Origin: Alphaproteobacteria bacterium
GTDB taxonomy: Bacteria > Pseudomonadota > Alphaproteobacteria > Rhizobiales > GCA-2746425
NCBI GenBank assembly: GCA_024743215.1
Contig: JANSWZ010000008.1
Location: 156,003 to 220,002 of the forward strand
DNA: 64,000 nt
Direction of reading: 5' to 3'
The notes under the pieces are model-generated. The model was not told the origin of the DNA. It did not search any database and saw nothing but the letters and a program-made list of their open reading frames with translations. Made by a program: the position numbers and the translations under genes. Below, in pieces: positions 16,035 through 25,863 of the stretch. Numbering within the stretch: position 1 is the first letter of the stretch; each line of letters opens with the position of its first letter.

Positions 16035-17897
16035 ATGGACAGACTGTTCAAACACGCGATTCTTATCGTGGCATTTGTAGTCGGGCTGTTCCATCTGCTG
16101 AACGTTTCCGGCCTTCTCGTCCTGTCGACCCGGGACATCCGCGTTTTTCATCTGATGATGATGCTCGTCCTGCTGTTTCTTACAAACCCCACCCTGCAAC
16201 GATTTGAAAACGCGTTTTTGGACAAAATCGTGCGTCTCGGTCTTGTCTTCCTCAGTTGCGCAACAAGCCTTTATATAATGTCGCGCTGGAAAGACATCGC
16301 CATGAGTGGCGGTGAAACCGAGGCGCTGGATGCCTGGGTGGGACTGCTGCTGATTGTTCTGGTGTTGGAAGGTGCGCGACGCGGCGTTGGACTGGTGCTG
16401 TCAGTTATCTGTCTCGCCTTTTTTACCTATCCATTCTACAGTGAATTCCTGCCCGGCGCACTGGCCAGTCGTGGCTACAGCGTTACGCGCATGTCGGAAC
16501 TTCTGACCACAACCTCTCAGGGCATTTACGGCATCCCACTTGGCGTATCAGCCACTTACATCATACTTTTCTCGATCTATGGATCGTTCCTGAGCGTCTT
16601 CGGCGCTGGCGACTTTTTCTTCCGTCTTGCCAACCGGCTCACCAAAAACATGCGAGCGGCAGGTGCAAAGACCGCCGTCATCTTCAGCACATTGCTAGGC
16701 ATGATTTCCGGCTCCGCCGCGGGCAATGTTGCCGTGACCGGCACCTTGACCATTCCGATGATGAAGAAGGAAGGTTACGCGCCGCATCAGGCAGGTGCCA
16801 TTGAAGCGGTCGTGTCAACCGGTGGACAACTCATGCCCCCCGTTATGGGCGCGGCTGCATTTATCATGGCCGAAATCGTTGGCATTCCCTATTCCGACGT
16901 CATGCAGGTTGCGATTATTCCAGCGCTGCTGTTTTTTGCCTCACTGTTTTTCGTGGTTCACTTACGCGCTGCCAAGAGCAATATTCAGCCGTTGGAACAG
17001 CCAGAAGACGATGATGAAGCACTCTGGATGATCCTCGTCAAAGGTGGTCAATACATCATTCCATTCGGCACGCTTATTGCCATGATGCTGAACGGGTTTT
17101 CGCCCTTCAAAGCGTCCTTCTATTCCATTCTGGTACTGCTGGTTTTGCATGTTGTCTGGGAGCGCCGCATTTCATTCGAGATGGTGCGCAAATCGGCAGA
17201 GGCCATTACCGAAGGGGCAAAAAGCGTTATTCCAATCGCAATTGCCTGTGCGGCCGCCGGCATCATTGCCGGCACGCTTGGCACCACGGGCCTTGGTTCC
17301 AAAATCTCTGGCCTGATCATTTCTGCGTCAGGCGGTTACACATTCCTGGCCCTTGTGTTCACCATGCTGACAGCCATTATTCTGGGTATGGGTCTGCCAA
17401 CAACGGCCGCCTATCTCATTCTGGCAACAGTAGTTGCCCCTGCCCTTGCAAAAATGGGCGTGCCTTTGCTGACGGCCCATTTGTTTGTGTTTTTCTATGG
17501 CTGTGTGTCCACCATCACACCGCCAGTGGCATTGGCCTCTTATGTGGCAGCGGGAATCGCCAAAGCCAACATCAACAAGGTTGGGTGGACGGCCTTTGCC
17601 TATGGCATCACCTGCTACATTCTGCCCTTCATGTTCTTCTACGGCCCGGCACTGCTTATGCAGGGACCCTGGAGCGAGATTGTGCTGGCTGTCATCAGCG
17701 GCGGCTTTGGTGTTTTCTGCATCGCCGCCTTTGTGGTTGGGCAATTGCGCGCACCGCTGATCATGCCGATGCGCGTGCTTGTTGGCTTGGCTGGAATTGC
17801 ATTGCTGCATCAGGGCATTGTCACAGATACAATCGGGCTTGCAGCCATTGCTGCAGTCTGGGCACTCACCAAACCCGCTCAAGCTTTGAACACCTAG
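16035..17897 (+). CDS. TRAP transporter fused permease (DctQM fusion, TAXI type)
   Basis: This is a 620-residue membrane protein. The first roughly 170 residues give four or five helices equivalent to DctQ, and the remainder is DctM-like. Signatures are GIYGIPLGVSATYIILFSIYGSFL, MISGSAAGNVAVTGTLTIPMM, EAVVSTGGQLMPPVMGAAAFIM, ILGMGLPTTAAYLILATVVAPAL and CVSTITPPVALASYVAAGIAKAN, all typical of 4TM/12TM TRAP fusions. It lies 96 bases after the TAXI receptor gene and is its cognate transport subunit. Confidence 0.95.
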   Translation: MDRLFKHAILIVAFVVGLFHLLNVSGLLVLSTRDIRVFHLMMMLVLLFLTNPTLQRFENAFLDKIVRLGLVFLSCATSLYIMSRWKDIAMSGGETEALDAWVGLLLIVLVLEGARRGVGLVLSVICLAFFTYPFYSEFLPGALASRGYSVTRMSELLTTTSQGIYGIPLGVSATYIILFSIYGSFLSVFGAGDFFFRLANRLTKNMRAAGAKTAVIFSTLLGMISGSAAGNVAVTGTLTIPMMKKEGYAPHQAGAIEAVVSTGGQLMPPVMGAAAFIMAEIVGIPYSDVMQVAIIPALLFFASLFFVVHLRAAKSNIQPLEQPEDDDEALWMILVKGGQYIIPFGTLIAMMLNGFSPFKASFYSILVLLVLHVVWERRISFEMVRKSAEAITEGAKSVIPIAIACAAAGIIAGTLGTTGLGSKISGLIISASGGYTFLALVFTMLTAIILGMGLPTTAAYLILATVVAPALAKMGVPLLTAHLFVFFYGCVSTITPPVALASYVAAGIAKANINKVGWTAFAYGITCYILPFMFFYGPALLMQGPWSEIVLAVISGGFGVFCIAAFVVGQLRAPLIMPMRVLVGLAGIALLHQGIVTDTIGLAAIAAVWALTKPAQALNT

Positions 17898-17910
17898 AAA
17901 GGAACTGCCC

Positions 17911-18441
17911 ATGTCGCAGAAATTCAGACGCGTCGTCACCGGCCATGATGAGAACGGCGTCGCAACTGTCATCTCTGATGAAGAGGCTAGCTGCATTCTG
18001 AGCCGCCCGAACCGACCCGGTGTTACGCTGACAAATCTGTGGATGAACGACAAGACTCCAGCAGCTATGGAACTGCATGACGATCCAGTCACCGGACCAC
18101 TCATCCTGCACCCTCCGAAAAATGGCTCTGTGTTTCGCATTGTTCAATTCGACCCGGAAGATCCCGAAGTCTTGGCTAAACTGGATGGAAAATCCGCCTT
18201 TGCCGAAATGGGCGCGGGCGCGAACATCGTCGAAAATGCCCGCCACCCCTTCATGCACCGCACCGATTCACTGGACTATACCGTCGTGTTGAGCGGTGAA
18301 ATTTACATGATGATGGATGAAGACGAGTATCTGCTGAAGGCTGGCGACACCGTCGTCCAGCAGGGTACGAACCACGCTTGGTCCAATCGCGGCACAGAAC
18401 CATGCCTGATCGCATTCATTCTGGTCGATGCGGTAAAATAG
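17911..18441 (+). CDS. Cupin-domain protein in the TAXI operon
   Basis: This 176-residue protein has a C-terminal cupin: FMHRTDSLDYTVVLSGEIYMMMDEDEYLLKAGDTVVQQGTNHAWSNRG is the double-stranded beta-helix pattern with GD-V and the final His-Trp. An upstream region resembles quercetinase-like cupins that act on small carboxylates. The gene starts 13 bases after the permease with AAAGGA in front, so it is co-transcribed with the transporter and may act on the imported compound. Confidence 0.85.
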   Translation: MSQKFRRVVTGHDENGVATVISDEEASCILSRPNRPGVTLTNLWMNDKTPAAMELHDDPVTGPLILHPPKNGSVFRIVQFDPEDPEVLAKLDGKSAFAEMGAGANIVENARHPFMHRTDSLDYTVVLSGEIYMMMDEDEYLLKAGDTVVQQGTNHAWSNRGTEPCLIAFILVDAVK

Positions 18442-18489
18442 AAATCGTATCTGACAGCTTTAGTGCTCGCCGTGCCAATGGGTAGCGGT

Positions 18490-19020
18490 CTAGCGCCGTT
18501 TTTCGACCTTTGAGGTTACGATACTACCACCACTTGTTTGCACCCAGATCGCTGAGTATTCCTTGCTCAGCGATCCCCGGACCACATATCGGACACCCGC
18601 TTTGGGCGTAAAGGAAACCGTTCCATTGACTGTGTGGACATCCCCAAACAACGCCCCAATGTCTGCAGCGTGATGGGTATACCCGGACAATTCCAGCTGG
18701 AGCGGTTGCACCGGCACTTCCCGGTCGTAAGGTTTGACTGTGAGCGCGAAACCGCGACCATAGTTGCGAGCGCGCACTTGTGAGCCGATGTTTTGGACAG
18801 TCTTCCCATCGATTTTTGCCACAAAAAAGAGATCCACTTTTGGCGGTGTCACAAGCCGACGCGGGTTTAGCCACCCCATATCCGGTCCCACCACAGGACC
18901 GGAGCTGTCAGCAATTACTGCGATAGGGCCCGTGTAATCATCAGGGACAAGGCCTGTCGAAACACATCCTGACAAGATTACAGCAGCGAGGATGGGCTTG
19001 AAAATTTTCAAGGAAAACAT
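18490..19020 (-). CDS. Hypothetical outer-membrane-type lipoprotein
   Basis: This is a 176-residue protein with a lipoprotein signal (hydrophobic AAVILSGC, Cys at about residue 19). The mature part is predicted to be beta-rich, with two related strands (LELSGYTHHAADIGALFG and VRYVVRGSLSKEYSAIWVQ). I do not recognise a family. It stands alone on the minus strand, convergent with the cupin gene, and ends with a basic tail. Confidence 0.7.
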   Translation of the reverse strand: MFSLKIFKPILAAVILSGCVSTGLVPDDYTGPIAVIADSSGPVVGPDMGWLNPRRLVTPPKVDLFFVAKIDGKTVQNIGSQVRARNYGRGFALTVKPYDREVPVQPLQLELSGYTHHAADIGALFGDVHTVNGTVSFTPKAGVRYVVRGSLSKEYSAIWVQTSGGSIVTSKVEKRR

Positions 19021-19259
19021 GAGATATTCAATTCACATATTACTGGTTGCGCTGCAATGAAACTCAATCTTCAGCAAAAACACAACTAATGGTTTCCTCT
19101 TTTTGTAATTTCGCTAAGACGTAGGGTGTGGATCAAATTCATTGATTTGGGTTCGCAACTTGGCTGTCAGATCATGAATTTCCGATTTGTAATTAGTCAT
19201 TTCGTTAGAAAAAAATTAGAACAGATTTATTGAAAACACATTTCTTTAAGGAACTCATT

Positions 19260-19703
19260 ATGCTTCGCAAGACTCTGATTACATCCGGATGTGCAATGTT
19301 CATGGCTGTCGCACCATTCGCCCAATCCGCCAGTGCCGATAAAGCTGGTAACGAAGCTATTGCAGCTGGAGTGGCCGGAGTTGCTTTGGGCGTACTGGGC
19401 GCCACACTTGCTAAACATCACCATCACCATGGCAGAGACAAATACAGAAAACATCCGCAAGTTTCCAATGAAGAAAATGAAATCGGACAGTGCATGCACC
19501 GTGCCCATCGCGCACTGGGCAATCGCGGGCACTCCTATGTCGAATTTGATCACGTCGTCAACTACCGCCCATCAGAGTATCAAGACAGCATCACTCTGCG
19601 GGTCGATACCGATGGGCGTCACTCGAACCACACGAAACAAAAAAATGTGACCTGCGTGTTCTCGGACGGAGATATCATCGGTTTTAACATCAGAAATCAC
19701 TAA
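19260..19703 (+). CDS. Small secreted His-rich protein, function unknown
   Basis: The 147-residue product starts at the ATG at 19260 with AAGGA in front. A signal peptide covers about residues 1-27 (ending QSASAD). It is followed by a Gly/Ala-rich segment (IAAGVAGVALGVLGATLA) and a run of five histidines at about residue 55. The C-terminal part has two cysteines (CMHRAH and TCVF) and looks like a small beta domain. The His cluster could bind metal ions in the periplasm. No named family is recognised, and the neighbours give no clue. Confidence 0.7.
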   Translation: MLRKTLITSGCAMFMAVAPFAQSASADKAGNEAIAAGVAGVALGVLGATLAKHHHHHGRDKYRKHPQVSNEENEIGQCMHRAHRALGNRGHSYVEFDHVVNYRPSEYQDSITLRVDTDGRHSNHTKQKNVTCVFSDGDIIGFNIRNH

Positions 19704-19712
19704 CTCTACCTG

Positions 19713-19742
19713 ATCGTACCCGCCTCGATGGGCGGGTACGAT
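19713..19742 (+). terminator. Hairpin after the His-rich protein gene
   Basis: A perfect 12-bp stem (19713-19724 with 19731-19742) and 6-base loop start 10 bases after the stop codon. There is no following T tract, but the position fits a 3'-end structure of this monocistronic gene. Confidence 0.6.
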
Positions 19743-19977
19743 ACGCTATCACGAATCCAGTTGAAGCAACCCTTCCGGTCCAGACTGATTGTGCCGTCTG
19801 CCCGTTTTTTTCTGATGTCGCCCAGCGGGAAATGTGAACCCACATCTGGAAAAGACAACAGCCACCACTCCCACCCCGGCAATGATGTGCGCGTCAGAAT
19901 GCTGCCCAAACATTCCTGATTGCGCAACAGCTGGGGCCTGCCCATGTGTATCCGTCAATCCCGATAAGGTGTCGAAA

Positions 19978-20829
19978 ATGTTCATTAATTCCGCTCATTC
20001 AGTTCCTGAAATTCGTAACAAGCGCACTGCGCATCGCACTGATGATATCGATTTTGCCATCAAAGGCGCAGAAACACAGTATGTCGAGATTGAGTTAGAT
20101 CCCGGTGAGGCTGCGATCGCAGAAGCCGGATCGATGATGTACAAGGACCCACAGATTGAAATGACAACAGTGCTCGGGGATGATTCCGAGGAAGAAAAAA
20201 GCCTGATGAACCGGGTTTGGGGCGCTGGAAAGCGGGTTGCCTCGGGCGTGGGCATGTTTACAACAGTCTTCAGTCATGAAGGTCAGGGCAAAGGCCACGT
20301 AGCCTTTGCGGCGCCCTACCCCGGCCATATCATCGCACTTAAGCTCGACGATATCGACGGCGAACTGATTTGTCAGCGCGATGCATTTTTATGCGCTGCG
20401 CGCGGTGTATCCTTCGATGTTTACCTCCAGCGCAAAATTATGACAGGGCTGTTCGGTGGCGAAGGCTTTATCCTTCAGCATTTAACCGGCCATGGCTGGG
20501 TATTTGTTCATGTTGGTGGGACAGTGATGGAGCGCGAACTTGCTGAGGGCGAATCCATCGATGTTGATGCCGGATGTGTCGCTGCGTTCACCAAGGGTGT
20601 GAATTTTGATCTGACATCAGTTGGCAATGTGCGTTCAAAAGTCTTCGGCGGTGACGGGTTGTTTTTTGCGCGTTTGACTGGCCCCGGTAAAGTCTGGGTA
20701 CAAAGCCTGCCGTTTTCCCGCTTGGCCGGCCACATCGCCGCCACCGCCAGATCAACAGAGGTCAAGGAAACGGTCGGCTTGGATTTGGCCGGTGTTGTAG
20801 GCGCTGGCATTATCAGTTCACTGAAATAA
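19978..20829 (+). CDS. AIM24 family protein
   Basis: This is a 283-residue all-beta protein of the AIM24/TIGR00266 family. The signature elements are VEIELDPGEAAIAEAGSMMYKD near the start, GHVAFAAPYPGHIIALKL, FLCAARGVSFDVYLQRKI, FILQHLTGHGWVFVHVGGTV and LFFARLTGPGKVWVQSLPFSRLAGHI. Bacterial members are of unknown function; mitochondrial AIM24 affects inner-membrane organisation. The ATG at 19978, preceded by AAGGTG, is chosen over an in-frame start at 19834 that would add a Cys/Pro-rich extension. Confidence 0.85.
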   Translation: MFINSAHSVPEIRNKRTAHRTDDIDFAIKGAETQYVEIELDPGEAAIAEAGSMMYKDPQIEMTTVLGDDSEEEKSLMNRVWGAGKRVASGVGMFTTVFSHEGQGKGHVAFAAPYPGHIIALKLDDIDGELICQRDAFLCAARGVSFDVYLQRKIMTGLFGGEGFILQHLTGHGWVFVHVGGTVMERELAEGESIDVDAGCVAAFTKGVNFDLTSVGNVRSKVFGGDGLFFARLTGPGKVWVQSLPFSRLAGHIAATARSTEVKETVGLDLAGVVGAGIISSLK

Positions 20830-21136
20830 AATTTGTGAAGTCTGCGAATGAAACCATGAATTTGGTGTGCCAGTCCTGGGACATATCCCATAAGTCTTGC
20901 TCAACGCAGAAACGGAAGCTTGCGCCCCGCATAGGGCGCAAGCAATCGCCTGCGAGCCAGTGAAACGCTGCCATGATGCTCTGAAATGACTGCGCAGTTG
21001 TGGCACTGCCATGCAAAACTTTCCCCATAGCGCTCCCTTCCATTCATAGCGTCTCGTTTCAACACTCCAACACGCTTGCTGCACAACAAGAAAACGCCTA
21101 ATCGAAGGGGACAGGAATGTGGCTTTCGAGGATGAA
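20830..21136. other. Intergenic region with a 10-bp hairpin
   Basis: These 307 bases between the AIM24 and oxoprolinase genes hold no convincing gene. A perfect inverted repeat (20918-20927 with 20934-20943, 6-base loop) stands 88 bases after the AIM24 stop. It lacks a T tract, so it is a possible 3' end but not a clear terminator. The promoter for the oxoprolinase gene should lie to its right. Confidence 0.5.
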
Positions 21137-24100
21137 ATGAGCAATCAACTGGCCGGCAAATGGGATTTCTGGATCGACCGTGGCGGTACATTTACAGATA
21201 TCGTGGCACGCACACCACTGGGAAATCTGAAAGCCCATAAATTGCTTTCAGAGAACCCGGAACAATACCAGGATGCAGCGCTCCATGGTATTCGTGAATT
21301 GATGGGCGTTGATGCAGACGCGACTATTCCGTCCAGCGCAATCGCCAATGTTAAGATGGGGACCACGGTGGCGACCAATGCACTGCTGGAACGCAAGGGT
21401 GAGCGCACCCTGCTCGTCATCACCAAAGGGTTTCGCGACGCATTGGAAATCGGATACCAGGCCCGGCCCGATATTTTTGCAAGAGAAATTATCAAGCCCG
21501 AGTTGCTGTATGAAGCCGTGGTGGAAGTGGATGAACGCATTCGGGCTGATGGTGCTGTTGAACAAGCCCTGGATCAAGCCAAAGCACGGATTGATCTGCA
21601 ATCTGCTTTTGACACGGGTATCCGCTCTCTCGCCATTGTGCTCATGCATTCATGGCGTGCGCCAGAGCATGAACAGATTTTGGCGGAAATCGCCCGCGAC
21701 ATCGGATTTTCTCAAATATCAGTCAGCCATGATGTGTCTCCCCTGATGAAACTGGTAGGACGCGGAGATACAACAGTTGTGGACGCATATCTGTCGCCGA
21801 TCCTGCGGCGCTATGTGGATCAAATTGCAGACGAACTGAACATTGGCGATGGCGACACGCGATTGATGTTCATGCAATCATCTGGTGGCCTGACCGCTGC
21901 AGACATGTTTCAGGGAAAAGACGCGATCCTGTCCGGGCCTGCGGGCGGTGTTGTCGGCGCGGTCGAAACGTCTGCACTGGCGGGGCACCACAAGGTCATT
22001 GGCTTTGACATGGGTGGGACTTCAACCGACGTGTCGCACTATGATGGACAGCTGGAGCGCGCGTTTGAAACCGAAGTTGCCGGCGTGCGCATGCGCGCAC
22101 CAATGATGATGATCCACACCGTTGCTGCCGGCGGCGGGTCCATTCTGCATTTCGACAAGGGACGTTTTCAGGTCGGGCCTGATAGTGCCGGGGCCAACCC
22201 TGGACCGGCCTGCTATCGGCGTGGGGGCCCTCTAACGGTCACCGACGCCAATGTAATGCTTGGCAAATTGCGACCGGAATTCTTTCCAACCATATTTGGC
22301 GAGACCGCAGACCAGCCTCTGGATATTGAGGCCGTTCGAACAGGCTTCGAAGCTCTTGCAAGCGAAATTGGTGATGGTCGTTCCGGAGAGGAAATCGCGG
22401 AAGGGTTTTTGCAGATAGCCGTTGAGAACATGGCAAACGCAATCAAGAAAATTTCAGTCCAACGCGGCTATGATGTCTCGGACTACGCTTTGACCTGTTT
22501 TGGCGGGGCTGGCGGACAGCATGCTTGCGCCATTGCCGACACGTTGGGCATGGAAACGGTCATCGTCCACCCATTCTCCGGCATCCTCTCCGCCTATGGG
22601 ATGGGGCTGGCGGACATTCGGGCAAACCGTAATAAAACCATTGCCTTGGAGTTAAACTCCGACTCTGAATCAGAACTTGAACTTGTTCAAAAAACACTTG
22701 AGCAACAGGTCCGAAATGAGATGCTCCGGCAGGGCGTGGAGAGCGCAGACAGCCACATCAACAGTTTTGCCCACATCCGTTATGATGGAACGGACAGTGC
22801 CATTCCCGTTCGCTTGACCAATAGCAACCAGATGCGGGTGGAATTTGAAACAGCGCACAAAAAGCAATTCGGCTTTGTTTTTGAAAACAAAAATCTGGTC
22901 GTTGAGTCTCTTGAAGTCGAAGGCGTTGGCGGTGGTGCTGCCATCGAGGAAGCCGATCAACCATTGTCAGAAAAATCTGCACAGATGGACCAGCAATTCG
23001 ATGTCTTTGTCGGCGGCACAATGCAAAGCAGTGGCATTTATCCGCGCGCAAACCTTGCTCATGGGAACAGCATCAAAGGACCCGCCCTGATTATCGAACC
23101 GCATCAGACAATTATGGTAGAGCCGGGCTGGACTGCTCAGGTCAATGTCAAGAACCACATCATTCTGAACCGCACCGAGAAGCTGGATCGTGGCTTTGCC
23201 ATTGGAACCGAAGCAGCGGATAGCGGCGCAGACCCGGTTTTGCTGGAAATCTTCAACAATCTGTTCATGTCCATTGCCGAGCAAATGGGTGTGACTCTGC
23301 AAAACACAGCCTACTCGGTAAACATTAAAGAGAGACTGGACTTCTCCTGTGCTGTGTTCAGTGGCGTGGGCAGCCTGATTGCAAATGCGCCACACATGCC
23401 AGTGCATCTGGGCTCAATGGACCGATCTGTAGAGACCATTATTCGGCTCAATAAAGATGCGATCAAACCTGGCGACGTGTTTGCACTCAACGCCCCTTAT
23501 AATGGTGGCACTCACCTGCCGGATATTACGGTCTGCACACCGGTTTTCGATGAAACCAACAGCTTTGTCCGCTTTTGGGTCGCCAGCCGCGGGCACCATG
23601 CCGATGTCGGCGGATCAGCACCGGGCTCGATGACACCGCTTGCCACCAATGTGGATGAGGAAGGTGTTCTGTTTGATAATTTCAAACTTGTCGATCAGGG
23701 AGCGTTTCAGGAAGGGGCTTTGGTCCATTTGATGACAGACCACCCCTACCCCGTTCGCAATGTTGTCCAGAATGTTGCAGATCTGAAAGCTCAGATCGCG
23801 GCCAACGAAAAGGGCGTGCAGGAACTGGCGAGAATGGTAGATCAGTTCACCCTGCCGGTCGTGGAAGCCTATATGCGCCATGTTCAGGACAATGCAGAAG
23901 AAAGTGTGCGCCGGGTTATTGAGGTGCTGAAGGATTCCAGCTTTGAATACAAAACCGATCAGGGTGCTGTCATCAAGGTCAAGATAACCGTGGACCGCGC
24001 AAAGCGCGAAGCCACCGTCGATTTTACCGGAACAAGCCCTGTTCAGAACACCAATTTCAACGCGCCGGAACCTGTGACGCGCGCCGCCGTATTATACTGC

Positions 24101-24757
24101 TTCCGCGTGATGGTGGATGGAGATATTCCCATGAATGCCGGCTGTCTGAAGCCCATCAATATCATCATTCCTGACGATTGCATGCTGCGGCCAAGCTACC
24201 CCGCCGCTGTTGTGGCAGGCAATGTTGAAACCAGTCAGCATGTCACCAATGCTTTGTTTGGCGCGCTGGGTGTGATGGCCGCGTCACAAGGCTCCATGAA
24301 CAATCTCACCTTTGGAAACGACATCTACCAATATTACGAAACAATTTGCTCCGGCTCTCCTGCCGGGCGTGGCTTCAATGGTACCTCGGGAGTTCATGTC
24401 CATATGACAAACTCACGGCTGACGGATCCGGAAATCCTGGAATTCCGTTTTCCCGTCTTGCTGGAAGACTTTCATATCCGCAAAAGGTCGGGCGGAACTG
24501 GCAAATGGACAGCGGGCGACGGCACAAAACGGACAATCCGCTTTCTGGAAGAAATGGACTGCGCCATCCTGTCCTCTCATCGCACCCTTCAGCCCCACGG
24601 GCTGGAAGGAGGCGTTCCGGGAGAACTTGGAGGCACTTTTGTGAGGCGGCTTGATGGGCAGATTGAAGAACTGAAAGGCTGCGACCAAACCGTATTGAAA
24701 GCTGGCGAAGCAGTAACGATCATCACGCCCACAGCCGGTGGGTTTGGGGAAAGCTGA
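21137..24757 (+). CDS. Fused hydantoinase/5-oxoprolinase (HyuA-HyuB type)
   Basis: This is a 1206-residue enzyme that uses ATP to open a cyclic amide; in the best-known branch 5-oxo-L-proline becomes L-glutamate. The HyuA half (about 1-680) has the ATP-binding [25 protein letters not shown], the [16 protein letters not shown] phosphate loop and [17 protein letters not shown]. The HyuB half (about 690-1200) has [42 protein letters not shown] and the late [17 protein letters not shown]. The length matches OplAH-type fusions. The ATG at 21137, after GAGGATGAA, is preferred to a GTG at 21119. It might instead act on hydantoins or acetophenone-like substrates. Confidence 0.88.
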   Translation: MSNQLAGKWDFWIDRGGTFTDIVARTPLGNLKAHKLLSENPEQYQDAALHGIRELMGVDADATIPSSAIANVKMGTTVATNALLERKGERTLLVITKGFRDALEIGYQARPDIFAREIIKPELLYEAVVEVDERIRADGAVEQALDQAKARIDLQSAFDTGIRSLAIVLMHSWRAPEHEQILAEIARDIGFSQISVSHDVSPLMKLVGRGDTTVVDAYLSPILRRYVDQIADELNIGDGDTRLMFMQSSGGLTAADMFQGKDAILSGPAGGVVGAVETSALAGHHKVIGFDMGGTSTDVSHYDGQLERAFETEVAGVRMRAPMMMIHTVAAGGGSILHFDKGRFQVGPDSAGANPGPACYRRGGPLTVTDANVMLGKLRPEFFPTIFGETADQPLDIEAVRTGFEALASEIGDGRSGEEIAEGFLQIAVENMANAIKKISVQRGYDVSDYALTCFGGAGGQHACAIADTLGMETVIVHPFSGILSAYGMGLADIRANRNKTIALELNSDSESELELVQKTLEQQVRNEMLRQGVESADSHINSFAHIRYDGTDSAIPVRLTNSNQMRVEFETAHKKQFGFVFENKNLVVESLEVEGVGGGAAIEEADQPLSEKSAQMDQQFDVFVGGTMQSSGIYPRANLAHGNSIKGPALIIEPHQTIMVEPGWTAQVNVKNHIILNRTEKLDRGFAIGTEAADSGADPVLLEIFNNLFMSIAEQMGVTLQNTAYSVNIKERLDFSCAVFSGVGSLIANAPHMPVHLGSMDRSVETIIRLNKDAIKPGDVFALNAPYNGGTHLPDITVCTPVFDETNSFVRFWVASRGHHADVGGSAPGSMTPLATNVDEEGVLFDNFKLVDQGAFQEGALVHLMTDHPYPVRNVVQNVADLKAQIAANEKGVQELARMVDQFTLPVVEAYMRHVQDNAEESVRRVIEVLKDSSFEYKTDQGAVIKVKITVDRAKREATVDFTGTSPVQNTNFNAPEPVTRAAVLYCFRVMVDGDIPMNAGCLKPINIIIPDDCMLRPSYPAAVVAGNVETSQHVTNALFGALGVMAASQGSMNNLTFGNDIYQYYETICSGSPAGRGFNGTSGVHVHMTNSRLTDPEILEFRFPVLLEDFHIRKRSGGTGKWTAGDGTKRTIRFLEEMDCAILSSHRTLQPHGLEGGVPGELGGTFVRRLDGQIEELKGCDQTVLKAGEAVTIITPTAGGFGES

Positions 24758-24805
24758 TCATTACTTGCCAACTAAGGCTTGCACCCCAATTTGAAATGAC
24801 CTAAA

Positions 24806-24827
24806 GATATAAAGATATTGTTATATC
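24806..24827. promoter_or_regulatory. Palindromic operator in front of the SahR-like regulator and metF
   Basis: This is a 22-base imperfect palindrome: seven matched bases at each end (GATATAA and TTATATC), an ATAT core, 18 of 22 positions symmetric. It ends 13 bases before the start codon of the ArsR-type regulator. Its position and symmetry fit a dimeric winged-helix repressor that controls its own gene together with metF. Confidence 0.6.
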
Positions 24828-24840
24828 ATTTGGGAAGACG

Positions 24841-25863
24841 ATGCGGGAACCGAAAACAATTGGGTTGGATCAACTGGTGGAAGCGCTGCGTGGCGCTGGC
24901 GAAACCACACGATTGCGTCTGTTAGCCCTGCTGCAAAGCGGTGATCTGACGGTCAAGGATTTGACGCAGATTCTCGGTCAATCCCAGCCTCGGGTGTCTC
25001 GCCATCTAAAACTTCTGGTGGAAGCCGAATTGATCGAACGCTTCCCGGAAGGATCATGGGTTTATTACCGTCCATCGAAGAGCGCCGTTGGTCTGACCAC
25101 ACAAACCTTGCTGGAAACGCTGAATCCGTCGGACGTTGTTCTGCAACGGGATCAGGAGCGACTTGCTGAGGTCAAATCCCGCAATGCTGAAAGTGCGGCA
25201 CGCTATTTTGCCCAAAGTGCACAGGACTGGGACAAGATCAGAAGTCACCACATTTCAGAGCAAGCCGTTGAAAAAGCCTTGCTGGAGCTTGTCGGCGAGA
25301 AACCGTTTGGCACGCTTTTGGATGTGGGAACCGGCACCGGTCGTATGCTGGAACTGCTGCAAAATCACTATGCCGATGGCGTTGGCATAGATTCCAGTCT
25401 GGAAATGCTGGCCGTCGCGCGCGCAAATCTTGACGCCAGTGGCACATCCCATGCGCAGGTGCGTTTTGGCGACATTTTCAATCTTCCCGTTGCTCGCAAC
25501 ACGTTTGATGTTGCTGTGGTTCATCAGGTTCTTCACTTCCTTGATGATCCAGGACGGGCTATAAAAGAGATTGCACAGGCATTGCGCCCAGGTGGGCGTC
25601 TGCTGATTGTTGATTTCGCGCCGCATGAGCTTGAATTCCTGCGCAACGAGCATGCTCACCGCAGGCTTGGATTTGACGAAGCGCAAATCGCAAACTGGGT
25701 CGATGAGATCGGTCTTGATCTGATTTCAACGACGCATCTGGCGCCTGAAAAACCACGTGCCGAAGCCTTGACTGTCAATATATGGCTTGCACAGGATCCA
25801 CGGATTCTGATGGCCGGTGATACAGCCAATGCCCCATCAACCATCAATTCGGAAACAGTCTGA
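24841..25863 (+). CDS. sahR: ArsR-family regulator fused to a SAM-dependent methyltransferase-like domain (SahR type)
   Basis: This is a 340-residue two-domain protein. The N-terminal winged helix (about 10-95) contains LRLLALLQSGDLTVKDLTQILGQSQPRVSRHLKLL, the ArsR recognition helix. No metal-binding ELCVCDL-like motif is present. From about residue 150 a class I methyltransferase fold follows: LLDVGTGTGRMLELL (SAM-binding GxGxG), VGIDSSLEMLAVAR and HQVLHFLDDPGRAIKEIAQALRPGGRLLIVDF. In SahR regulators this domain senses S-adenosylhomocysteine and derepresses SAM-cycle genes. The one-base overlap with metF and the palindrome upstream support that role. It could still be a true methyltransferase. 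Confidence 0.8.
   Translation: MREPKTIGLDQLVEALRGAGETTRLRLLALLQSGDLTVKDLTQILGQSQPRVSRHLKLLVEAELIERFPEGSWVYYRPSKSAVGLTTQTLLETLNPSDVVLQRDQERLAEVKSRNAESAARYFAQSAQDWDKIRSHHISEQAVEKALLELVGEKPFGTLLDVGTGTGRMLELLQNHYADGVGIDSSLEMLAVARANLDASGTSHAQVRFGDIFNLPVARNTFDVAVVHQVLHFLDDPGRAIKEIAQALRPGGRLLIVDFAPHELEFLRNEHAHRRLGFDEAQIANWVDEIGLDLISTTHLAPEKPRAEALTVNIWLAQDPRILMAGDTANAPSTINSETV

Noticed and set aside
17328..18140. 270-codon frame on the minus strand
   Set aside because: It is antisense to the TRAP fused permease and cupin genes, rich in His/Cys, without domains.
19706..19985. Minus-strand frames between the His-rich and AIM24 genes
   Set aside because: Two overlapping short frames in different phases were considered as a broken gene; no similarity joins them and the region also holds a 3' hairpin.
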